Positions 31,039 through 42,402 of a DNA stretch of 64,000 bases are shown piece after piece. Location: the NCBI GenBank assembly GCA_039105265.1, contig JAPFFF010000007.1, forward strand, positions 5,394,001 to 5,458,000, in the 5' to 3' direction. Each line of letters begins with the position of its first letter. Positions within the stretch are counted from its first letter, which is position 1. A program made the position numbers and the translations under genes. This stretch comes from Tritrichomonas musculus (lineage: Eukaryota; Parabasalia; Tritrichomonadida; Tritrichomonadidae). The notes beneath the pieces were generated by a model. It did no database searches and was not told the DNA's origin. It saw only the letters and a program-made list of their open reading frames with translations.

Positions 31039-33390
31039 TCAAAAAAAATCAAACAAAAGGAACACCATTGAAATACATAATGAAAGAACATTTCTGATAT
31101 TACAATCAATTGAACCGATCAACAACAAACCTTTCACAATTTCAATTTTATCATTCAGGCAGGCGAAATGAAGAGGCGTCATTCCCTTCTTGTTCTGCAT
31201 GTTCACGTTTATTTCTTTTCTCCTTAATAACATATCAATAATCTCTTTATTACTATTCTCGCAAGCAATATGCAATGCTGTATTGTAAACCAAAGAAAAA
31301 GTTGAAATTCCATTTTGAAACAAAATTGAATAAGAACATCAAAATTCTGAATATTTACATCAATTTTGTGATGGTATAGAAAAAGTTTAACAAATAATGA
31401 ATAACCGTTTTGGCATGCAATATGAAGTGAAGTGTCATAAAATATATATAAAAATGCCATTTTTATTTTGCTTATTTATATCTAAGTTTTGATTGGGAAG
31501 AATTAATTTAATTATTTCAATACTATTCAATTTTGTTGCCAGGTGAAGTGATGTATCGTTGTTCTGAAAATCACATTCGTTTATATCAATAAGACTCATT
31601 TTCAGAAAATATTGAATACATTCAATTGAATTGCTTTTCAAAGCAGTGAAATAAGCCGTGTCTTTTTCATCGTTTTTCATGTCAATTTTGATGCTTTCAA
31701 ATGAAAGAAGTTTTTCAAGAAAAGTGACACAATTTGTCTGACAGGCATAATGAAGACAAGTTCTTTTCCTGTTATCAGCTTTATTTACATCGAAGTTGAT
31801 TTTTGAAAGGAAAAACTCAAAATTGTCAAGTTTTTCACCTCGACATGAAAAGTGAAGTGGCAAATTAAATTCCACTTTTTCAGTGAATTGAATCAAAAAC
31901 TGATTCAACAAACTTTTTGAACAATTTTCACAAACACTGTCAAACACATTCCTTGTTCCAAAATCGACATCTTCGAAGCATTTTGAATTGATATCGATTG
32001 AATTGATACCGATCAATTTTTCAATCAGCTTCTCAAAATTTGAATCACAACTCCACATTAACAACGACTTTGTTTGGTTGTTATATTTCAAATGCGAGAA
32101 ATGGTCAGGCCTTTTCAATCTACATTTCAGGTTAAGGTCAAATTTGCCACAATTCAAAAGGTAGTCAATTACGTCTTCATTTTCGTTCTCGAACTCCTTG
32201 AAAATTATCTCAATGAATTGAGAGTTCATCAATTGACCTATGAAAGGTGAATTCTTCACAATTACCTTTAAGCAGTCAAGTTGCTTCTGGTGGACAGCGC
32301 TAAAAAACAGTTGTGATATGACCACTTTAAATTTTGACAGAATTTGTTGTTCACTCAAATTTCTTCTTTTAAAATTGAATAGATAATCGGTCACAATCCA
32401 GTCAAAAATTTTCTCATCGTTATACATCGTGTTGAGGCATGAGAACTCCATGCTCGCGATGAGGTAGTTGCACAGGATGGCGTAATTTGAATAGGAAGCA
32501 CAAATTAAAATTAAGTATTGAATTTTTTCAATGTCTATCGGCCTGACGTGGTCCAACAGCCACTCGAAAATCTCACTCCGGTGATACTTGATCGAACACG
32601 TAAAAATGTAAATTGAATCGTTTTTGATCGTCCTCTCAATATTATTGAGAGTGTTCTCAATTAAATGAATGATTTCTGCACTGCCGCCCATGACTGCGTA
32701 ACTGAATGTCGTCTCAGTTATCACGGCCTGGTTTGATACTAGATACTTGAAGCATTTGATTGACCCAAAAAAGGCAGCACAGTCCAAAATTGTACACTTT
32801 TTGTCAACGATCACTTCACATCGTTCGAATGGATTTTTTTCAATGACGAAATTAATGAAGTCACTTTCATTATGACTACTTATAAATGTTAACAAAGAGT
32901 CTAGATCGTCTTCTCTGATGTATTTAACAATCAAACTCGGACTTCTTCCTTTTTTCAGCTGATTTTCATTGAATTTTTCGTCAGTTTGAATTCGTTCGCC
33001 ATCAATTGCAAGAAAATCTTCGGTTTTAACGGTTACAAACGGTTTTATTTCGGCTATTACTTCTGGTGGAATTTGTTGTTGATTGATAAGATAATTGGCC
33101 GCAAAGTTTATCTCTCTGGATTTGTATGAGCGATTTTTGACTTGTGATATAAAAAGCGAAAAAAATGTTTCTCGATCTTCTATGCAATTGAAATTTAGAA
33201 CATTTGATAAAAAAGAACATAGAAATTCAATTTTCTCAGGTAATGCTATACAACAGGATAAAAAAAGTCGAATGAATATCAAATAATTTTTTTTCTTTTT
33301 GAGAAATATGGAAACCATAATTCTGACATCTTCTGTAGAATCTGGATTAATGCTGAGGAGCTTTTCTTCAATGCTAATAATTTCATTCAT
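31039..33390 (-). pseudogene. Ankyrin-repeat protein gene, decayed at its 3' end
   Basis: The intact part (31435-33390, 651 residues) has a helical N-terminal region of the trichomonad DUF3447-like type and ankyrin repeats from about residue 460 on (for example RTCLHYACQTNCVTFLEKLL, DTSLHLATKLNSIEIIKLIL). It stops after NKQNKNG. Further repeats continue downstream in other frames at 31224-31460 and 31039-31323 (DTSLHIACQNGYSLFVKLFL; NTALHIACENSNKEIIDMLL; MTPLHFACLNDKIEIVKGLL). The breaks coincide with A/T-rich insertions between the KNG-type turn and the T-x-LH helix of successive repeats, at about 31440-31458 and 31305-31355. Either the upper frame is a working truncated protein or the gene is a pseudogene. 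Ankyrin proteins bind other proteins; the partner is unknown. Confidence 0.8.
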
Positions 33391-36364
33391 GAGATTTTTT
33401 TTTCTAAAAAAATGATTTCCATTTTTTTTTCAAGTAAGGTCAATTTTGACAATTTTTAATATTTTTTTATATCTTTCTTAAAAAGAGTTTTGAGATTAAA
33501 TAAAATGAAATTAAGAGCAAAGTTACTTGTTTAAGGTCTAAATTCAAGACATTTTATCCTAAATTTTCAAAATTTGCCTATATCATGATTCAAAAAAAAA
33601 AATAGATGATAACAGATTTAATTATATTGATAAATATGCATATTATTTCATTACATAAAAAAGAATACAATGATTTTTTTCTCATTTTTTTATATTTTGA
33701 TTATTTTAATATTCAAATATGGGCTGATATAAATATCATACATAAAAAATGCACTCAGAAAAAGTTCATCTTATCAAAAAGTTCATGATTATTTTTTGAG
33801 AGGGCTCAGAAATTTATAGACTTTTTGAATGCCAATAAAAACCTCCATGAAAGGTGTTTTTAATTGACCATCTTGAAAATTGAATTATAGAAAAACCGCG
33901 GTTTTCCATTATTTTATTTACCTATTACCAAGAGCGAATCTTGGTTTACTTGCTGCTTCGAAACAGCGCTCTGCCAATGATAAAAATTGATGCAAGGAAG
34001 CATATATTTATTTTTAAATAAATTTTATTTTGAAAAATCAACTTTTTCATAATATAAAATATAAAATTGAATATTTTTTTTTAATCAGACCAGCTTTGAG
34101 AGAAAATCATGTGTAATTTCTGAAGAAGGAAAAATAAAATTTTCACATTGAATGCAAAAAGTTATATGTAACATTGAAATAGTGGTCTGATTTATCGAAT
34201 CAAGTTTATAAAAATTGAATAAATAAAGGTAAAATTTTTAACCTTGTATATCAAAGTTAAAAAATTGAAAACAAATTACAAATACAATAGTAATCAATTT
34301 TTATTATTCTAACCAAAAAAAGTTCTATAATACTCATGAATAATAGAAAATTTATCAATATTGATGAATTTTTTTCTTAATTCATTTATGATCAAACTTT
34401 TTGATATTATTTTATATTAACTCAATTTAAAATTTCATTCTTTATTGAATATCTTAAATTTAAATATTTAAAAAAGGAAAAGAAGAGATTTGAGTTTTTC
34501 TCACTCAAAAAGTGAACCATTCAAGAGATTTATTTTTTAAGTACAATAAATAACGTAATCCGATAAAACTTTTTCAGAAAAAACTTTACTCTTATTCTTT
34601 AATCTAACTTTTTCTCTTTCTGATAGTTTTGGTACCATAGTTATTAATGATATTTTTGAAATGCTGAGGTTGAAAAAAAGAATGTTTTCTTAATTAAATA
34701 AATTGAATACATTTTTATTGTAATCTTTTCTTCAGTAAAGAAAGAGTAGGGATTCATTAATATGATTTTATGAAGTTGAATTGATTTATCTCTTCAGATC
34801 AAGAAAAATTAAAATCCAAATGCAATTGAATCATTTTTCAATTCACATCTGACTATTTGAAAAATCAGAAACACTAAATCTAACTTCACATCATATATTT
34901 ATAAATCATTTTGTAAATAATAATGAATTACTTATTTTTTAAAAATGAAATAAGAATCATTTATTTTTGATTTTAACTTGAAAAAAAACGAATAACAGCA
35001 ACATTTATATCTAAAGGAATAACTTATAATGAGAGTTGCCTTAAAATTTCAGATTGCCTTTTTAATTTTTACTTTCAAATTAGCGGGGATAGAAAATAAC
35101 GGTCGAGAGGTGGCCAACCATTTTCTAAATTTTTGGCCTTTTCAAAAGAATATATGATTTTAACAATGATAAAAACATGATTTTTGATTTTATTTAGAAA
35201 AAGCATATGGAATAATTTTAATTAATTTTTTTTATTTTACATTTAAATTGAAATAAAAATTATTGGATCATATTTATTTTCTGCTTAGTGTAATGGGATT
35301 ACTATTAAAAATATGATTTTGATATAATAAAAATTATTTTTTCCATATTCTATTGAATTCAATCTAATCAATTTGGTTTTTTTTATTTATAAATATTATT
35401 ATATTTATTTTAAATAAAATATTTCCGAAAATAAAATATAATGCAAAGATTTGCTTAAAAACTTTCTCAAAAATTTTAGAAGATTTTATTTCACAATTGA
35501 AATGGTATATTTTAATTTGAGAAAAATCTTTTTTCTGATAATATTCTTCCTACTTCTCAATTTTGTATAGAACTGTGAAAGCCTTTTCAATAATTTGAGA
35601 AAAACAATTGTATGTAAATACCATAATTTTGAAATAGATAAAAGAACTTTGAAATACATCATATATAATTTTATGATTTTATCTTGAAATAAAAAAATAT
35701 TTAAGAAATTTCTATTATATTATGTAGTTATTAATATAATATTTTAATGATATTATTTAATTAAATTTTATTATTAATTAAAAATAACAATATAATTATC
35801 AATTTCAAATATATTTTTTATTAGTAAGATTAAGTTGCATTGAATTTTGAAAGCAATAATGTGATTATAAATATTTACATTTTTGAATAAATATTGATAT
35901 TGTTCAATATTTCAAAGAAAATTTGTGAAAATTACAGTTTTAACATTCAAATACTATTTTCATTTAATTTTTTACATGTTAGGCAAGAATATTTTTAGTT
36001 AAAGCATTTTATTTTTTTATTTATTCGATATGGATTCAATATAATAATATTATTCGTACGTTTGATAAAAAAGAACCATAAAAAAACGATAATTTCATTT
36101 CAAAAATAATTAATCCTAACATTGGAATAATATTAATCCAACAAATAAAATATTTTTATTATTATAATAAAAATTAAACAATATTTACAGATAATAAATT
36201 ATTGAGAACATAACTTTTTCATAACAACGATTGAATATTCTCTCACATAATTTCAATAAAGATGAATAAAAAAAATTTATTACACTTTTATTTCAATTTA
36301 ATGTGAATTATTTTTACGAAAATTTTAGTTTTAATTTTTCCAAATTTTTAAGATAGTCAATTAG
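33391..36364. other. Long A/T-rich spacer
   Basis: Nearly 3 kb with no supported gene. It contains a 14-base palindrome AAAACCGCGGTTTT at about 33892-33905, a hairpin AAAAACCTCCATGAAAGGTGTTTTT at about 33838, given here as two arms around CATGA, and a short less A/T-rich stretch at 33925-33980 that resembles tRNA parts but does not fold. Confidence 0.5.
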
Positions 36365-37081
36365 ATGATAGAACCAAGGCCTAATATTAATTACCCAATA
36401 AAATCGAATTCGAATGAACAAGCCACAACAATACACAATGGAAACGATAAAGTTGTTTTCAAATTACTTCCATTCTTTGGCTTCAATGACAACATACAAT
36501 ATTTAAAGTTACCTGAAAGATACCCAACACTTGATAGCGAGGAGAATTATGTTAATGACCAATTATTAACAAACGAAAAATATAAAATAGAAAATCTTCA
36601 AAATAACGTAAATATTGAAGATAAATCTACATTAAACTTTAATGATAATGAATGTTTTGAGGAAGATACAAACTTTTGTGATGAAATAATGATACCTAAT
36701 GCTAATGATATTAAAGAAGAAGTTTCCTGCAGTGATGATACTAATGAAACTTTAAGCACAAAACCTTACAGAAAGTCCAAAATACGTTTGAATGAACAAG
36801 CATTGACATTTAAAGAAAACTTTTATCAACTCTTTACATTCAAAAAAAAATTTCAAAAAAGATATGTCGTTCAAATTCACAATTTAATATGCCGCCAACT
36901 CGGTTTAAGAAAAGTAAATCGCGAAGAATCAAGATCAATTGATAAATATTTCCAACATTTTGCGCCTTATTCAGATAAAATATTAAAATGTATCAAATCT
37001 ATGCCAGCTTCAATATGGCCTAATATTATGCCTTCATTATTCAAATTTTACAAAAATAATCGCACAAATGTAGTAAAATAA
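36365..37081 (+). CDS. Unknown protein with acidic N-terminus and basic helical C-terminus
   Basis: 238 residues, ATG start. Residues 1-135 are Asn/Asp/Glu-rich and disordered. Residues about 140-235 are basic and probably helical, beginning RKSKIRLNEQALTFKENF and including LICRQLGLRKVNREESR and SIWPNIMPSLFKFYK. The C-terminal block looks like a folded domain of about 95 residues, perhaps DNA- or protein-binding, but I do not recognise it. TCAATTAG about 8 bases before the ATG may be an initiator. No signal peptide or membrane segment. Confidence 0.75.
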   Translation: MIEPRPNINYPIKSNSNEQATTIHNGNDKVVFKLLPFFGFNDNIQYLKLPERYPTLDSEENYVNDQLLTNEKYKIENLQNNVNIEDKSTLNFNDNECFEEDTNFCDEIMIPNANDIKEEVSCSDDTNETLSTKPYRKSKIRLNEQALTFKENFYQLFTFKKKFQKRYVVQIHNLICRQLGLRKVNREESRSIDKYFQHFAPYSDKILKCIKSMPASIWPNIMPSLFKFYKNNRTNVVK

Positions 37082-37308
37082 TAGAGAAAAATTACATCAA
37101 AATTTGTTTGTTATTATTTTTTAAATTTCTATCAGATGGGTTCGGGCTTGAAATAACTTATTTTTTTATTTTTAAATAAATCTATCTTATTATATTTTCA
37201 TTTTTTTAATAAACATATTTAAAGAATAAAATAGTTGTATATTTCTTTATATTTTAATCATTCAATTATGTAAAAAGAAAGATCTAATGCATTTATCTAT
37301 TCATTTAA

Positions 37309-37631
37309 GGGACCACTATCAAAGTGGGATTAAAAAATTCTATGAGTTATCACAAAATGAATTGTTATTAAAAAAATTATTTCTTAAGTATTTTTGCTAT
37401 GTTTTGGTATATATAAATTATATATCATTTATTTCTATTCTTATTTTAATCCTATTCCCTTTTTTCAATAAAAAATAAAAAGTTGAGAGGATGTAAAAAT
37501 TTAAAAAAAATGATCGGAATGGTGAAATTTTAAAGTTTTAAACTTTTTCTGAAATAATAATCATTGAATTTTATTTTCTATGAGTTTTTTCAATATTGAA
37601 ATGTTTACAAAAAAAATATGATAGTGGTCCC
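37309..37631. mobile_element. Small TIR element, 323 bp
   Basis: GGGACCACTATCA at 37309-37321 is the exact reverse complement of 37619-37631. No clear target duplication. A short open frame overlapping the left end (37287-37478) is not credible as a gene. Confidence 0.6.
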
Positions 37632-38503
37632 AATCATTTTCGGAATATATTTATAATATAAAATTAACTTTCTATTTAACAACTTATTTATTTATTAAAT
37701 TTTCGAAAATTTGTTTCTGTTTTTTTCTCTTTGAATCTTGGATATATTTATATGTTTAAGCATTTTAAAAGTATTTAATCCTTTAATATAATTTAATTAA
37801 TTCATTTATTTCAAATTATCACGATTTAATTATAAGATATAAGCTTGATTTTTTTTTGGAAATAATATTCTTAAAAAGTTATTTTTAATGTTTATCCTTT
37901 ATGCGAAAACCTCCAAAAAAAAAGAAAATTTCGCTTTAAAAATACATAATAATAAAATATCAAATCAAATAATTTGTAATTATCATATTTAATGCAGGAA
38001 ATGGACTAAATATAATAATTCATTTTGCTATTTTGAAAAAAAAAAAAGCTCCTAATCCATTTATTCTCAGACAATTAGAGCAATTATAATATTGTTAATT
38101 CGTTTTAAATGAGTTTTTTAGAAGTTTTAAATTTTAATTGTTATGTATCCACCGAAATATATATTTCAACTCTCTTTAAATTCAGCATAAAACCATTTTT
38201 AATAAAAATTAAAGTGATTTTTAATTCAAGTTGAAACCTTTTTTGATGATCATATATATTATTCCAAAAAAAATGAATATTTTATTTATAGAATTTAAAT
38301 AAGGATGTCGGTTTTGGGCAATTTGGCTTTGGGCAGCCCAATCCATTGCCTTTTTATATTTGGGTAAGTGAGAAATTATTAAAATTCAAAATTGAATAAC
38401 CTCATGCAAAATATTCATTATAATAAATCAATTTTTTTGATATTAATTGTAAACTTTTTGACTATTGCTAATAATATTTTTATTTAATTATTTGATTGTT
38501 TAA

Positions 38504-38877
38504 ATATAAACTCTGTCCTAAAAAGTTCGACAATTGAATTTTGAGAGAGTATTCAAATTATCATTATTTTTTTCTCATGCACCTTTATATCGATTCGAAG
38601 GTTTTTTCCAAAACTCTTTTTTCTGAGAGTAGCGCATGTCCCAAAGAAAGTTGTAATTCCTCTTAAGGACGTGGCTATTTCTTTCAAAAACAAGGGCTCC
38701 TTGTATAAAAATAGCTTGTTGAAAGGATAATTATAAAAATAAACTTCGGAAAAATTGAATACATTACTTTGAGAGAAAAAAAAATTTTCGACACTTTATC
38801 GTTTTTTTAGTCAATTTTCAGTGGAAAATGCGGTTTATGTGTACGTTAAGTCGAACATTTTTGGACAGAGTTTATAT
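38504..38877. mobile_element. TIR element with TA-rich ends (mariner-like MITE), about 374 bp
   Basis: ATATAAACTCTGTCC at 38504-38518 is repeated inverted at 38863-38877, and the match continues imperfectly (AAAAAGTTCGAC against AAAAATGTTCGAC). TA ends suggest a mariner-type insertion. The middle is less A/T-rich than its surroundings (AAGGACGTGGC, AAGGGCTCCTTG). No coding frame. Confidence 0.68.
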
Positions 38878-39156
38878 AGTCTTGAAAAACGGTTTTTGGG
38901 AAATAATGTAAAATGTCTTATTATACTGGACGATTCAAATTTGAATGAACTTTTCAAATATTGAATTGATTATTTTTAAAATTCAATGAATTGAATAGTA
39001 CGATAAAGTCCGAAAATTTGTGTACCAGTTTATATTTTTTTAGGTGAAAAAAATGTTTTATTTTAAATACAGTATAGTCAAAAAATAAGAAAACCAAAAA
39101 AACAAATTTTTAAAAATATTTTTTATTACTTGTTTAACTTTCTAGATACTAATTAA

Positions 39157-39981
39157 TAGAGTCACGCAAAGAAGTCTCAGATTGCCCGGAAAGCATAGGT
39201 TATTTATGGATATTTATACATTTACAATAAACCTAACTTTCTCAATAAACCTCTTTTTTTTGTGGATAATACAAGTTTTACGTTGAAATAATTACATTTT
39301 CAAAATAACCTAAGGTATTTCATGAACATAAGGTTTATTAATTACTTCAATTATATATGAATATATTAGATTTATATAAAAAATTGTAGATTTCTATGAT
39401 AAACTGGAGATTTCCATGTAAACCTGAGGTTTCCAAAATAAATTGAATAGTTTATTCTTTATGAAAACATTCGATTAAAACGTTCCTTTTTTTTTATAAT
39501 CATCAACATTTTTGGTTCATAAATCATTTTATCATTATTTATTTGCATTAGCTGGCAATTTAAACTTTTAATTATTGCTTTTTATATCTTTGTATGATTT
39601 TTTGAGTAAATGGATAATGATATCATATATTAAATGCTTTTTTATGCTTTAAGAGAATCTTGTAAAGAGATCAAATGCAATATTTGTATTTTTATATATT
39701 GTTTGATAGTTTACATAATATGAATCATAAGATAAAATTTCCTATTCAAAATTTTATTTTGGAAATCTCAAGTTTATTTGGAAATCTCAGGTTTTCATGA
39801 AAAAATGAATATTTCTCTGAAAAAGTTATGTTATTCATAACTTTCTGAATTTCATGATAAGCATGAGGTTCTTTGTTAACCTATGCTTATTCATAAAAAA
39901 TAAATGTTTATATGTTAGTCTTATATATATATGAAAATGTAGACATTTACTGGCAACCTAAGACTTCTTTGTGGGACTCTA
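39157..39981. mobile_element. TIR element with TA ends, 825 bp
   Basis: 39157-39186 and 39952-39981 are inverted repeats matching at 26 of 30 positions (TAGAGTC, then AAAGAAGTCT). TA ends suit a Tc1/mariner-type target. Inside are many mirrored words (AAACCTGAGGTTTCC around 39421; GGAAATCTCAGGTTTTCATG around 39780). No coding frame. Confidence 0.7.
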
Positions 39982-40040
39982 ATATATAAATGTTATATTT
40001 ATAATAAAATTAATTTTTCGTCATATATTAATTGAGATAT

Positions 40041-40213
40041 CTCAAAATATGTCTTATTATTCAATTCCATCAAAAAGTTATTTTTTATATCATTATCGAA
40101 CGCGAGAATTTAAAAACTTAGTTTATTTTTCAAGTCTAAGAAATAAGTGATTTTTTTTCTCACAAAATATGTCTTATTATTCAATTCCATCAAAAAGTTA
40201 TTTTTTATATCAT
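40041..40213 (+). repeat. 53-base direct repeat, two copies 120 bases apart
   Basis: 40041-40093 and 40161-40213 differ at only one position near the start; both include ATGTCTTATTATTCAATTCC. The copies begin with the same short potential reading frame, but the frame that follows the second (to 40429) is Phe/Leu-rich and not convincing as a gene. Confidence 0.85.
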
Positions 40214-40481
40214 GAAAAAGGTGGTTTATTTTTTATAAAACAATTGAAAAAGTTGGTATTTTCTGAGAAGATAGAATCGCTGTTTTTTAAATATCTAGGA
40301 TTCCAATTTGCTAACAAACGATTTTATCATCTCTTTACATGCCATTTTTTCACTTTTTTTATAATTAAAAGTAAAATTCATCAATTGTATGCTGCCTTCT
40401 TGTCAGTTAACTTATCGGCTGATCATTGATTGTTGGATCATATCGATGATTTAATTAATCAGTTGTAAGCAAATCATCTGT

Positions 40482-40907
40482 TTAAAACGACTGATAAATC
40501 GCTTTCTTAATTAAAACCGTTTTCCCAATTGTTCGAAAAACATTCTGGCAAGAATGATCGTAATGACATGACAACCGTAAAAAACCAAAAAAAATTTCAA
40601 GGGCATGAGTACCTATGTGACCTAATCTCACATAATTATTCATATTAATTGAAACACTTATACCAATTAACGTATTTATTAATCGTATAACACCGATCCT
40701 TGAATGTGGAGGTGATTTCAAAAATTGTAATTCATATAATAATTTAATCAAAAAATAAAAAGACGTTTTTAATAAGTATAATCTTACATCATTTGATAAG
40801 TTTGGGTTTCGTATAGAACTGATAATCAAATTAGTTGGTAATGAATAATAAATAAAATTGTAATTCTCTTTCACATATGCTTTTAAGGGCCGGGTTTGAG
40901 AAGATTT
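40482..40907 (-). pseudogene. Fragment of a dispersed, probably transposon-derived gene
   Basis: An open stretch with normal protein composition and no ATG at its start; it opens at a stop codon and includes RPLKAYVKENYNFIYYSLPT, then RIGVIRLINTLIGISVS and GHIGTHALEIFFGFLRLSCH. The GHIGTHALE-x-FFG-x-LR segment resembles the C-terminal part of transposase-like proteins where a His/Glu pair precedes a helix, but I cannot name the family. Both ends are missing. A few bases of similar coding may continue toward 40380 in decayed form. Confidence 0.5.
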
Positions 40908-42402
40908 TTTTTATTTTTGAGAACTCTAATTAAATAAAAATATTCAAATAATTCTATACTTTTGAGAATAAATTATTTCTATCAATTATCATATCTATTA
41001 TATAATTAAAAATAAATAGAGCGGTTGTCCATTTGTAAAGTATTGAAAAATATTAAAAAACGCTAATTGGCTAATAATATTTTATATTAGGGGTTAAAAT
41101 ATATGGTTTGCTCAGATATATTCTGTTGATTATGAGAAAAAAAATTTCAATATAAAAATAAAAGTGTTTTAAAAATTTTATATTTCTCACAAAATTATAG
41201 ACCCGATTTTCTCTTCATTATTTCATTCCTTTTTATAAATTACTTTATTTTTCATATTTTATCTTTTATGAGTTTATTTGATAATTGAATTTTTGTATTA
41301 TTATTTTTGGTCAATTCAAATTTCCAAATAAATTTCAATTAAATTTTTCAATTTATTCATTTTTTAAAATATTTTTATAATGATACGAAAAGGAGATATT
41401 GATTTTATAATTATATAAAAAGAAATAATTTATACTACTATTATTGTAATTTTGGATGATAGATAAATTGATTGAATCATAAAAGAAAATATATTTTTTT
41501 TTTTTAGATAAAAAACTAATTTCCCAGATGCCAGCTATAAATCCTTATTTTATAATCTTTCGTTAAACTTTCCTGATTCACATGCAATTTCTAAATCAAG
41601 TTTTCCTATCAATATTATCTAATGTTCAAAATCGATTATTTTATTTAAATAATTATTTAGATCTTTTAATCACAATTACAACCTTTTCATGTCGTTCAAG
41701 ATGCAAGTCTTCTCAATTTTTCTGATATATCCATTCGAAAAAAAATATACTTTATTTATAAATAATTTATAAATTTGATAAAGACACTTTTTGAGCGTAG
41801 CTCAAAAAGCGGCTATCTTGTAAAATTGGAAAAAAAAAAAAAAATACTTTATATATATTGTAATAAAAAAAACTTTATATATATTGTAATAAAAAATCAA
41901 AATAAAAAAAGAATACAAATATAAATTATTTTTGTTCTGCTATATATCAACAAATTTGAATTTGTATGGGAATAATGAAATTATAATTAAATAGTTGCGG
42001 CATTGCAAAATAATTAAAGAATATAATAAATATTATTGATTTAGATTATTAATTTTTAATATATTTTGTATACAAAATATCCACATCGTATAAAAAAGAT
42101 TATAAAATTTTTTAATATTTTCTAAATAATATTAGACACTATATATAATAATATATAAGAAATAATAATTTTATTTTAATCATAAATATCCAAGATAAAC
42201 ATATATCTTATAAAACCGTTTTATGGTCAAATATTTGATCACAACAATCGACATTTGAATACATATATTATGCATATATAAAAAATTCTATATGTTATTT
42301 CAAAATATTAATTAAAATTAAAATCCAATTTTTTCAAAAATTTAATATTATATTATGTTTTTTTCTTTTTTAATTAGATTAAATTATTTATTAACCATTA
42401 AA

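Larger units (their letters stand above)
37082..42402. other. Gene-poor region with small elements and fragments
   Basis: Besides the three TIR elements, the 53-base direct repeat and the coding fragment at 40482-40907 listed here, it holds a tandem pair of ACTTTATATATATTGTAATAAAAAA near 41845-41897 (25-base unit, given here as ACTTTATATATATTG plus its tail) and a hairpin TTTTTGAGCGTAGCTCAAAAA-type near 41788. Otherwise A/T-rich spacer. Confidence 0.5.

Noticed and set aside
31224-31480. Introns at the ankyrin repeat breaks
   Set aside because: The inserts lack the long trichomonad 5' splice consensus and branch/3' motif, and a GT-to-AG excision tried by eye did not restore the repeat; kept only as an open question.
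33925-33980. tRNA-like sequence with GGCAGAGCGC and TTCGCTC parts on the minus strand
   Set aside because: D-arm and T-arm words are present but the acceptor ends do not pair and the anticodon arm is misformed; at best a remnant.
37287-37478. 63-codon frame
   Set aside because: It runs across the left end of a TIR element and has A/T-noise composition.
40169-40429. 86-codon frame beginning in the second copy of the direct repeat
   Set aside because: Phe/Leu/Ile-rich, no family, and it partly overlaps the mirror of a decayed minus-strand coding fragment.
41845-41897. Possible CRISPR-like short repeat pair
   Set aside because: Two adjacent copies of an A/T-rich unit with no spacers; simply a tandem duplication.
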